From contig CAJUBP010000007.1 of NCBI GenBank assembly GCA_910584585.1, forward strand, positions 1 to 29,592: DNA of 29,592 bases, written 5' to 3'. The stretch is from an uncultured Lachnospiraceae bacterium (GTDB lineage Bacteria; Bacillota; Clostridia; Lachnospirales; Lachnospiraceae). The position numbers and the translations under genes are program-made. Position 1 is the first letter of the stretch; every line of letters starts with the position of its first letter. Of the stretch, positions 7,251-14,900 are shown one piece after another. The notes under the pieces are model-generated. The model had not been told where the DNA came from. It did not search any database and saw nothing but the letters and a program-made list of their open reading frames with translations.

Positions 7251-7285
7251 ATTACAATATAAATGTGATAACCTCTTGTTGTAAC
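7236..7285 (+). promoter_or_regulatory. Promoter with repeated GTTGTAAC boxes upstream of the reductase-sirtuin pair
   Basis: TTGACA at 7246-7251 is a good -35, but the -10 at 17 bases is weak (TAACCT, 7269-7274). GTTGTAAC occurs at 7236-7243 and 7278-7285, exactly 42 bp apart (four helical turns) on either side of the promoter. This could be an operator pair for a redox or HxlR/MarR-type regulator. No such regulator is encoded nearby. Confidence 0.45.
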
Positions 7286-7319
7286 GATGAAGTATACAAT
7301 AAAAACGGAGGAAATCAGT

Positions 7320-7949
7320 ATGAAGATTGCAGTAGTGTGCGCAAATGGGAAAGCAGGACAGTTTATTACAAAGGAAGCAGTTAAGAGAGGGTTGGATGTT
7401 ACAGCCATTGTGAGAGGCGAAAATAAGTCGGCGGCTCCAAAGTCTGTCAGCAGGGATGTTTTGCAGGTTGTCCCGGAGGATTTGAAAGGATATGACGCAG
7501 TGGTGGATGCTTTTGGCGCCTGGACAGAAGAAACGCTTCCGCTCCATAGTGTTTCTTTGAAGGTATTGTGCGATGCTCTTTCCGGCACAAACGCCCGGTT
7601 GTTGGTTGTGGGAGGCGCAGGAAGCCTGTATGTCAATCCGGAGCATACGGTGCAGGTATCCGACGGACCGGAGTTTCCGGATGCATTTAAGCCTCTGGCA
7701 AAAGCTATGGCGGACGCCCTGGAAGAACTTCGTGGGAGAATGGATGTGAAATGGACTTATATCAGTCCGGCAGCGGATTTCCAGGCAGAGGGAGAACGCA
7801 GGGGAGAATATATTCTGGGCGGCGAAGAATTGATATTGAATGAGAAGGGGGAGAGCGTGATCAGCTATGAAGATTATGCAATCGCAATGGTAGATGAGAT
7901 CATCAGCGGAAATCATATTCAGGAAAGGATCAGTGTTGTTGGGAAATGA
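7320..7949 (+). CDS. NAD(P)-binding Rossmann protein (NmrA/YwnB-like)
   Basis: A 209-residue protein. KIAVVCANGKAGQFITKEAV is a glycine-rich nucleotide loop (N-G-K-A-G), followed by RGLDVTAIVRG, YDAVVDAFGAW and RLLVVGGAGSLYV, the hallmarks of small atypical SDR proteins such as YwnB/YhfK-like NAD(P)H-binding proteins. These are poorly characterised and probably act as flavin, quinone or biliverdin-type reductases or as sensors. The start at 7320 follows CGGAGG; a longer frame from 7287 overlaps the second GTTGTAAC box. Its stop overlaps the sirtuin start (ATGA, 7946-7949), so the two proteins are made together, pointing to a shared NAD-linked stress function. Confidence 0.85.
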   Translation: MKIAVVCANGKAGQFITKEAVKRGLDVTAIVRGENKSAAPKSVSRDVLQVVPEDLKGYDAVVDAFGAWTEETLPLHSVSLKVLCDALSGTNARLLVVGGAGSLYVNPEHTVQVSDGPEFPDAFKPLAKAMADALEELRGRMDVKWTYISPAADFQAEGERRGEYILGGEELILNEKGESVISYEDYAIAMVDEIISGNHIQERISVVGK

Positions 7950-8773
7950 ACGGTGAGATTGGGAGACTAAAGCATGCCCTTGAGGAAGCGGAAGCCGTTG
8001 TAATTGGGGCAGGAGCCGGTTTATCGGCTTCTGCCGGGTTTACTTACAGCGGGGAGCGGTTTGAGCGGTATTTCGGAGATTTTATAGAAAAGTATCATAT
8101 TTCAGATATGTATTCCGGAGGGTTTTATCCCTATGAGACGCCGGAAGAGTACTGGGCATGGTGGAGCAGGCATATTTACTGCAACAGATATGTGGATGCT
8201 CCGAAAACCGTGTATTTCAGGCTGTGTCAACAGATGAAGGATAAGAATTATTTTGTGCTTACCACGAATGTGGATCACCAGTTTCAGAAGTCTGGTTTTG
8301 CAAAAAAACGGTTGTTTTACACCCAGGGAGATTATGGATTGTGGCAGTGTTCCAAAGCATGCCATAACAAAACTTATGACAATGAAGAGGCGGTGAGGCG
8401 GATGGTTTCGGAACAAAAGGAAATGAAAATTCCTTCAAGACTTCTGCCCTTTTGTCCGGTCTGCGGAGCCCCCATGACAATGAATCTGCGGCAGGATGAA
8501 ACATTTGTTCAGGATGAGGGGTGGTATTCGGCTGCAGAGCGGTATCGTGAATTTATTCAGGATCATAAAGATGGCCGTATTGTGTTCTTGGAGCTGGGAG
8601 TGGGAGGGAATACCCCGGGGATTATTAAGTATCCGTTCTGGCAGATGACGGCGGAGAATCCGAGGGCGGTGTATGTCTGTGTAAATGACGGGGAGGCGGT
8701 CTGCCCGGATGAGATTAAAGAGCGGTCTATATGTATAAATGGAGACATTGGGAAGGTACTCGAACAATTATAA
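7946..8773 (+). CDS. Class M-like sirtuin (SIR2 family), probable ADP-ribosyltransferase
   Basis: A 275-residue SIR2-family protein. GAGAGLSASAGFTYSGERF (residues 21-39) is the NAD-binding signature, and TTNVDHQF (106-113) is the conserved N-x-D region. At the place of the catalytic His of deacetylase sirtuins it has YTQGDYG with Gln127. A four-Cys zinc site is present (C135, C139, C170, C173). The pattern N108-Q127-R182 matches, as I recall, the key residues of SirTM enzymes of pathogens (Streptococcus N118-Q137-R192), which lack deacetylase activity and ADP-ribosylate a GcvH-like protein. The usual SirTM partners (macrodomain hydrolase, GcvH-L, lipoate ligase) are not in this window; it is coupled instead to a Rossmann reductase. 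The family is certain, the ADP-ribosyltransferase call is inference. Confidence 0.85.
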   Translation: MNGEIGRLKHALEEAEAVVIGAGAGLSASAGFTYSGERFERYFGDFIEKYHISDMYSGGFYPYETPEEYWAWWSRHIYCNRYVDAPKTVYFRLCQQMKDKNYFVLTTNVDHQFQKSGFAKKRLFYTQGDYGLWQCSKACHNKTYDNEEAVRRMVSEQKEMKIPSRLLPFCPVCGAPMTMNLRQDETFVQDEGWYSAAERYREFIQDHKDGRIVFLELGVGGNTPGIIKYPFWQMTAENPRAVYVCVNDGEAVCPDEIKERSICINGDIGKVLEQL

Positions 8774-8845
8774 GACAGCAGAGTCAGTTGCGTTGTTCAT
8801 TTGTGGGTATAATGAGAATATCAGGTCATAATCGGGTCATTCATA

Positions 8846-8874
8846 TTGACACGATTGCCCCAATTTGATATAAT
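8846..8874 (+). promoter_or_regulatory. Consensus promoter of the AlbA_2 regulator gene
   Basis: Perfect TTGACA (8846-8851), a 17-base spacer and perfect TATAAT (8869-8874) lie 38 bases before the ATG at 8912. The -10 and leader recur almost unchanged at 10321-10366, but there the -35 is lost. Confidence 0.85.
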
Positions 8875-8901
8875 ATGCCTGGCAAACGAAAGTAAGTAGG
8901 G
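8856..8901 (+). repeat. Promoter/leader direct repeat, copy 1
   Basis: About 46 bases including TTTGATATAATATGCCTG and AAACGAAAGTAAG. The second copy at 10321-10366 differs at only a handful of positions. The pair flanks the AlbA_2 gene. Confidence 0.8.
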
Positions 8902-8911
8902 AGATGACATC

Positions 8912-10258
8912 ATGCTTTTTCAGGAAAGTGAAACCGTAGAGCTGAAGGAAGTAGTTGTAGACGATATAAAAAAGGAAATCATTGCCTTTGCCAACTGTGA
9001 CGGCGGCAAACTGTATATTGGAGTTCAGGATGACGGTACAGTGGTCGGACTCGATGATCCTGACGGAGTTTCTTTGCAGATCAGCAAAATGGTAAGGGAT
9101 GCTATTAAGCCAGATGTGACGATGTTCCTGCATTATAGAACAATAAAGGAAGATGGAAAAGAAATTGTTGCGGTGGATATCCAGCGCGGAACGGACCGGC
9201 CTTATTATCTTGCTAAAAAAGGGATGCGTCCAGAGGGCGTATATGTCAGACAGGGATACTCTTCTGTTCCTGCTACTGACACAGCAATCCGCCGTATGAT
9301 TAAGGAAACGGATGGAGACCGCTTTGAGGCCATGCGCTGCTTAAATCAGGAACTTACATTTGAAACCGCAAAAAAAGAATTTGCGCTTCGGGAAGTGGAG
9401 TTTGGACCACAGCAAATGCGCACTTTGAAGCTGACCGACCAGGATAATCTTTACAGCAACTTAGGTCTGCTTCTGTCCGATCAATGTGTCCATACGATTA
9501 AAGTCGCTGTTTTTCAGGGAACGGATCAAACAATTTTTAAAGATCGTCGGGAATTTGCCGGATCGCTGATGCAGCAAATGAATGAAGTCTATGATTTTAT
9601 CGACTTCCGTAATCAAACCCGTGCAACTATAGAAAAACTGTTGAGGATCGATGTCAAAGACTATCCGGAAATTGCCGTCAGGGAGGCATTGTTGAATCTG
9701 CTGGTTCATCGCGATTATTCTTTTAGTGCTAGTGCATTTATCAGCATCTATGCTGACCGGATTGAATTTGTATCCATTGGCGGATTGATGCCTGGAATTG
9801 ACTTGGAAGATATTATGGCAGGTATTTCCGTATGTAGAAATCAGGACCTTGCGAATGTGTTCTACCGGTTGCGCTTAATTGAGGCTTACGGCACCGGAAT
9901 AAGTAAAATTATGAAGGCATACGAGAGTCTGGAAGAAAAGCCTTCGATTGAAACAACCAAAAATACCTTTAAGATTATATTGCCTAACATTAACGCAAAA
10001 TATGAAACAGGAATGGCTCCCTCACCGAAGACAGAATTCGTCACAAATTCTGCTGCCGGGGCTGAAAAAAAACTGAGCAGTGGAGAAAAAGTGTTGGAAT
10101 ATGCCCGGTCTCATGGTGCTGTTACAAGAAATGATGTAATCGCATTGCTTGGAGTGAGTACCTCTACTGCTTCCAGAGTCATTAGGAAAATGGTAAATAG
10201 CAACTTGCTAAGGCGAAAGGGAAAAGCAAGAAACACCTATTACACGGTTATAAAATAA
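8912..10258 (+). CDS. AlbA_2 (Schlafen-like) / HATPase_c_4 transcriptional regulator
   Basis: A 448-residue protein. The N-terminal AlbA_2 (Schlafen AAA_4) domain spans about residues 1-130: ESETVELKE, FANCDGGKLYIGVQDDG, then VYVRQGYSS. A HATPase_c_4 ATP-binding segment follows: IAVREALLNLLVHRDYSF (N box) to LIEAYGTGISKIMKAYE (G-rich lid) at about 250-355. The C terminus is a winged helix (RNDVIALLGVSTSTASRVIR). Such proteins are putative ATP-binding transcriptional regulators, common and uncharacterised in Firmicutes. The start at 8912 follows GTAGGGAG by eight bases. The promoter is fully consensus, suggesting strong or autorepressed expression. A copy of its promoter and leader lies just downstream, in front of a DUF5131 remnant. 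Confidence 0.85.
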   Translation: MLFQESETVELKEVVVDDIKKEIIAFANCDGGKLYIGVQDDGTVVGLDDPDGVSLQISKMVRDAIKPDVTMFLHYRTIKEDGKEIVAVDIQRGTDRPYYLAKKGMRPEGVYVRQGYSSVPATDTAIRRMIKETDGDRFEAMRCLNQELTFETAKKEFALREVEFGPQQMRTLKLTDQDNLYSNLGLLLSDQCVHTIKVAVFQGTDQTIFKDRREFAGSLMQQMNEVYDFIDFRNQTRATIEKLLRIDVKDYPEIAVREALLNLLVHRDYSFSASAFISIYADRIEFVSIGGLMPGIDLEDIMAGISVCRNQDLANVFYRLRLIEAYGTGISKIMKAYESLEEKPSIETTKNTFKIILPNINAKYETGMAPSPKTEFVTNSAAGAEKKLSSGEKVLEYARSHGAVTRNDVIALLGVSTSTASRVIRKMVNSNLLRRKGKARNTYYTVIK

Positions 10259-10320
10259 TAATGCTGCTCTGTTAAAAGCAGGATACGAGAGAGGTCCCCA
10301 AAATGGTGCGCAAAGAACAT

Positions 10321-10366
10321 TGCTCTGATTTGATATAATATGCCTGATAAACGAAAGTAAGCAGGA
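10321..10366 (+). repeat. Promoter/leader direct repeat, copy 2
   Basis: Near-copy of 8856-8901 with the same TATAAT (10334-10339) and leader, but CAAAGA in place of TTGACA at the -35. It precedes the DUF5131 remnant by 28 bases. Confidence 0.8.
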
Positions 10367-10393
10367 AAATTGCGGGAATGCGAGGTTATAAAT

Positions 10394-10524
10394 ATGGCAA
10401 TGTGGAATCCGTGGCGCGGCTGCCGCAAACATAGCGAGTTTTTTTGACAAAGCGTATAGAACGGTTTATGGATTGTATCCCAGAGGACTGGAACGATGGA
10501 TATAGAGCTTGCCGCCTGTCTTGA
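10394..10524 (+). pseudogene. DUF5131 (radical-SAM-like, Gp37/Gp68) remnant with internal deletion
   Basis: ATG 10394 reads MAMWNPWRGCRKHSE, the recognisable start of DUF5131 proteins, and stops at 10445-10447 before the CxxC that should follow. From 10453, in another frame, RIERFMDCIPEDWNDGY is a segment from the interior of the same family, ending at TGA 10522-10524. The middle (cysteine cluster and following region) and the whole C terminus are gone. The promoter-leader copy at 10321-10366 sits in front. The 3' end abuts the first AGTCG-type operator, so the deletion may have brought the carbohydrate locus next to it. Confidence 0.65.
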
Positions 10525-10542
10525 TAATATTGAATTAGTCGC

Positions 10543-10608
10543 AGTCGGATTTTTCAAAATAAGTTATCCCCTTTTTTCATTTTGTAATTCACCTGATTTT
10601 GATAAAAT
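10543..10608 (+). promoter_or_regulatory. YesN-type operator/promoter, site 1 (uxuA)
   Basis: AGTCG at 10543-10547 starts a T-rich half-site. A weaker second half-site (TATCC) begins 22 bp later and ends in TTCATTTT (10576-10583). The -10 TAAAAT (10603-10608) is preceded by TG (extended -10). The layout is identical to sites at 11732, 19496 and 23062. The first 20 bases are the same as in site 2. Confidence 0.75.
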
Positions 10609-10663
10609 TGACAGAGTTATTGGAAGTATATTTTTTATAAGATCGAAAATGGGAGGAAACAAC

Positions 10664-11550
10664 ATGCAAATGACATTCCGCTGGTACGGGGAAGGAAACG
10701 ACAGCATCACCCCGGAAATGATTAAGCAGATTCCCGGTGTCACCGGCCTGGTCTGGCAAAATTCGGGGTGAAGGTGGTTACCTATAATTTTATGCCGATT
10801 TTTGACTGGACGAGGACGGATCTCTTCCACCCCTTAGAGGACGGCTCCACCGCATTATTTTATGAAAAAAGCCGGATTCAGGATGATTATAGGGAGATGG
10901 CGGATTATATTTTAAACAATTTAAACGGCATGACGTTTCCGGGATGGGAACCGGAGCGTATGGCGAAGCTGGACGAGCTGTTTGAGGCCTACCGCCCGGT
11001 AACAAAAGAGAAGCTTTGGGAAAATTTGAAGTATTTTCTGGAAGCGGTTATGCCCACCTGCCATGAGACAGGAATTAAGATGGCCATTCATCAAGATGAT
11101 CCGCCCTGGGATATCTTTGGAATCCCCCGGCTGCTCTGCGACAAAGAGTCCATTGGCCGGTTTTTGCATATGGTGGATGATGAATATAACTGTCTGTGTC
11201 TCTGTTCCGGCTCCCTTGGGGCGAATCCAAAGAACAACGTGGCGGATATTGTCCGCGCCTACTGTGACCGGATTGCTTTTGCCCATATCCGAAATGTGCG
11301 CCATTATCCCAACGGAGATTTTACAGAGGCTTCCCACCGGGACTGCGACGGGGATACGGGAATTCTTGATATCATGAAAGCCTACCATGACTGCGGCTAT
11401 ACCGGATATGTGCGTCCAGACCACGGGCGCCACATCTGGGGAGAGCAATGCAGGCCGGGGTATGGGCTGTATGACCGCGCCCTGGGCATTATGTACCTGT
11501 GGGGCTGTTGGGATATGCTGGAAAAAACGGAAGGAAACATTGACAAATAG
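10664..11550 (+). pseudogene. uxuA: Mannonate dehydratase with internal frameshifting deletion
   Basis: UxuA dehydrates D-mannonate to 2-keto-3-deoxygluconate in glucuronate catabolism. ATG 10664, after GGGAGG, reads MQMTFRWYGEGNDSITPEMI to GVTGLVW, the normal start. It then changes frame into AKFGVKVVTYNFMPIFDWTR at about 10757 and continues to 11550 with the rest of the enzyme: AIHQDDPPW, CLCSGSLGANP, HIRN and RPDHGRHIWGE, which carry the His-Cys-His-Asp metal ligands of the family. About 60 residues of the barrel (LHDVPAGE region and following helices) are missing. The downstream reading frame alone has a possible GTG start at 10768 but lacks the N-terminal strands, so activity is unlikely. 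It has operator/promoter site 1 in front and a strong terminator behind, so it was a single-gene unit of the regulon. Confidence 0.85.
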
Positions 11551-11568
11551 GAAGGCGCAGCGGAAAAA

Positions 11569-11609
11569 GGGCCAGGAATCTAAAAGAGAGATTCCTGGCC
11601 CTGATTTTT
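11569..11609 (+). terminator. Strong Rho-independent terminator after uxuA
   Basis: A perfect 13-bp stem (GGGCCAGGAATCT, 11569-11581, with 11589-11601), a 7-base loop and a TGATTTTT tail follow the stop at 11550. The rest of the gap up to 11730 holds only a small 6-bp hairpin (GCGGCA/TGCCGC, 11656-11673) and nothing else recognisable. Confidence 0.9.
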
Positions 11610-11731
11610 ATGTGCTAAAGTGTGTTTGAAAAATGCTTTAAGTCTATGCGGCAGAAATATGCCGCTAAAGCGGCGCAGGGGCCATGCGGCAAGTAGTGGA
11701 GAAAAACACTCCCCTACTCAATTTGTTCGGC

Positions 11732-11797
11732 AGTCGGATTTTTCAAAATAGATTGTCGATTTTTTCTATTTTTGGCACGACTTAGTTTTGCTAAACT
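11732..11797 (+). promoter_or_regulatory. YesN-type operator/promoter, site 2 (beta-helix gene)
   Basis: AGTCG (11732) and TGTCG (11754) begin two T-rich half-sites 22 bp apart. The region AAAATAGA (11745-11752) and TCTATTTT (11765-11772) is also a perfect inverted repeat with a 12-base spacer. The extended -10 is TGCTAAACT (-10 hexamer 11792-11797). It lies 108 bases before the start at 11905. Confidence 0.8.
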
Positions 11798-11904
11798 GAT
11801 AAAAACAGGGGGATATAGATTGCAGGATTCTGTCAAAGGAAACAAAACAGAACACAAACCCGGGACTGTGTTCTGTGAAAAATGACGGACAAGGAGGAGA
11901 AAAT

Positions 11905-14900
11905 ATGAAACAAAGTCGGGAAAAGGCCAAAACAAGAAAAAAGAAAAGACGAGCCGTCCTGTCAATGCTTCTGGCAGGCGCGGTATCCATTACCAGCATA
12001 TTGCCGGGAACTTCCATGCAGACGGTAAAAGCAGCGGGAACAGAAGGCTCTAAAGTAGCTGCAGAGATTGATTTCACGAAAATGTCTAACTTAAATAGCC
12101 TGGGTACAGGCTGGAGTGTGCAAGGGAGCGCAACGAAGCTGATTGATGATGGAGAAGGGAAAGCTCTGGAGCTGTCAAAAACGGACGGCAATGAAGTAGG
12201 GCTTACCTATGACGGGCTGGGCATCCAAAAGTCAGAGTACCGATACGTATCGGTTGAAGCGGAATTAAAACTTGGGACAGAAGGGGCGGAACATCAATTC
12301 AGCATACCGTATATTTGGAATGGAAATGATGTGGCATATACATTTTATGTAGACAGAGGACAAAATAATGAGAATGACTGGACAAGGTTTTGGACCCAGT
12401 CAGGAAGCAAGACTAATGTAAAGTCCAGCGACGCAGGGGTTGGGAAGCCAGGGCAATGGCAGAATATCCGCATGGATATTGACCTGGAAACCGATACTTT
12501 CCGGGCGTCTGTGGATGGAGACTGCATATTTGACGGGGAAAAGGCGAGGACGGCAGGAGACGCGCTGACCAAACTGAGATTTTATGCGGACAGCTGGAAT
12601 AGAGGAACTGTATGGATAAAGTCAGTAAAAGTAACCGCCCACAAGGAACATGCCGCCGCTGCCACCTATTATGTAAGCAACAGCGGCGACGACACGGCGG
12701 CAGGAACCTCTCCGCAGACTGCGTGGAAAACCATAGAGCGTGTCAATAAGGAACATTTTATCCCAGGCGATAAAATCTTATTCGAGAAAGGCGGAGTTTG
12801 GGAAGGCGTCACCTTAGAGCCCCAGGGAAGCGGCAGTGCGGGAAATAAGATTACGCTTTCCAGTTATGGAGAAGGCACAGCAATGCCAAGGATTGCGGCA
12901 AAGGGGAAATGCAAGGATGCCGTTTATCTCTATAACCAGGAATACTGGGAAATTTCGTATTTGGATGTTTCCAATACAGTAGAAGGCTTTACGCAGCTTT
13001 CTGGAAATGGAAGCGGCGATGGGACAGCGCCTACGACGAATGTGAGCCAGCGCAATGATGCAGATGGGGAAAAGCTTGGCGAATACCGGGGCATCCATAT
13101 TGCAGGCCGCGACGTGGCAACTTTAAAAGGGTTCCATCTGCATCATTTACTGGTGCACGATGTAACTGGAAATGTGGCATGGATTGGAGACACCGGGTTA
13201 AAGGATAAGGGAATTGTGAATAATGCGGGAAGCGACGGCTCGAAACGGACAGGCGGTATCCTGATTGAATGTCTGAAACCTTCCGGGAACCAGGCGACCC
13301 AGTTCAGTGATATTATCATTGAGGACAGCCAGTTCATTAACAATTCTTTCTGCGGAATTACAGTAAAGCAGTGGAACGGATCTGGCAACCAGACTGGAAA
13401 CAATCCTGGATGGGCCAACCGGAACCGTGCAGGAGGAGCGCCGGATTATGAGGACAGTAACTGGAAACCTCACAGCAATATCAGGATTCAGAATAATTAC
13501 GTGAACCAGGGCGCGTCCGCGTATGCCTGCAACGGAATCTATCTGACCAGTGCAAGGGATTCCGTGATTCAGGGGAATGTGCTGGAGCATATCGGAACCT
13601 GTGGGATTGAACTGTATTTTACAGATAATGTGGTAGTGCAGTACAATGAAGTTTCAGATGTGGTAAAGAAAAGCGGCGGAGCAGACGACAATGCCATTGA
13701 CCCGGACTGGAGGGTAAGCAATGCATTGATTCAATATAACTATGTCCATGACTGCGGCGAGGGATTCCTGTTGTGCGGCGTAAAGTTTAATACAGGCGTG
13801 ATCCGCTACAATCTTGTGCAGGACTGCGGCAGAAGCTATGTCCACTATTCCATGGGAAGCGGATATTTCCAGATTTACAACAATGTATTTTACCGAAGCG
13901 AAAGCGGGAATGGAACCAACAATTTTGACCCATGGGGCAGCGGAAAAGTATCCTATTTCAACAATGTATTTTATGATGGAAAGAAGCAGGGGTTTAATTT
14001 CAGCGGAGGCAGCAGTTTTGCGTTTGACAACAATGCCTATTACGGAACGAATCCCACAAGCAAAGACAAGAATGCAATTGTGCTTGCAGAAAACCCATTT
14101 GAGGGAAGCGCGCCCTCCCTGGAACGGAAAGGCGGCATTGAATCGGGGCCGCTCCTTGAGGCCAACGGGCTGCAGCCCAAGAAAGACTCGCCTTTGATTG
14201 CATCAGGAACGACAACAGACCCGATTGGGCTTTCCATTGAGGAAGGACTGAAAAATAAGGGAACACAGTTTAATTTCACCCCGCTGGCAGGAGCGGCTCA
14301 GGGCTGGCAGGGAACCGACGTGCACATTGAACGCCGAAGCTATCCTGTATTTGAAAAAACAGGAGAAGAAGCAAAGCTTGATACGGCGAAGGAACATAAA
14401 GCGGCAAGCGGGGAAGCCCCAACCATCGGAATGTTTGAGGTACCGCTGGCAGAAAATGATATTATCCTCAGAGGAAAGGTTTCTGATGGGCTTCATCCAG
14501 CAGCCAATGTAACATTGGAAATTACTTCTGGCGGGAAGAAGATAACTGTTTTGACCAATGAGGCAGGCAGTTATTCCGTGACAACGGGACTTACAGCCGG
14601 AAATGCAGCAATTGTCTTAAAAAGAGAAGGGCTTGCGGATGTTACAGAGACAGTTACGCTGGAAGTCGGAAAAATAAATGTCAAAGACATTACGCTTCCT
14701 TTGGCTCCTATGCCGGAGGAATACGGGGCAGAGGTAATCAATGAAAAATTTGAGGCGCAGACTTCCCCTGAAAACTTTGGATTTAATACGGGAACAGCCA
14801 TCGAAAACGGAAAGCTTGTCCTTACAAAAAATATGGGAAATGCCGCAGCGGCAGTAAAAACATTTTCTGATGACATCAGCAGCAGAAAAGGGATTGATTT

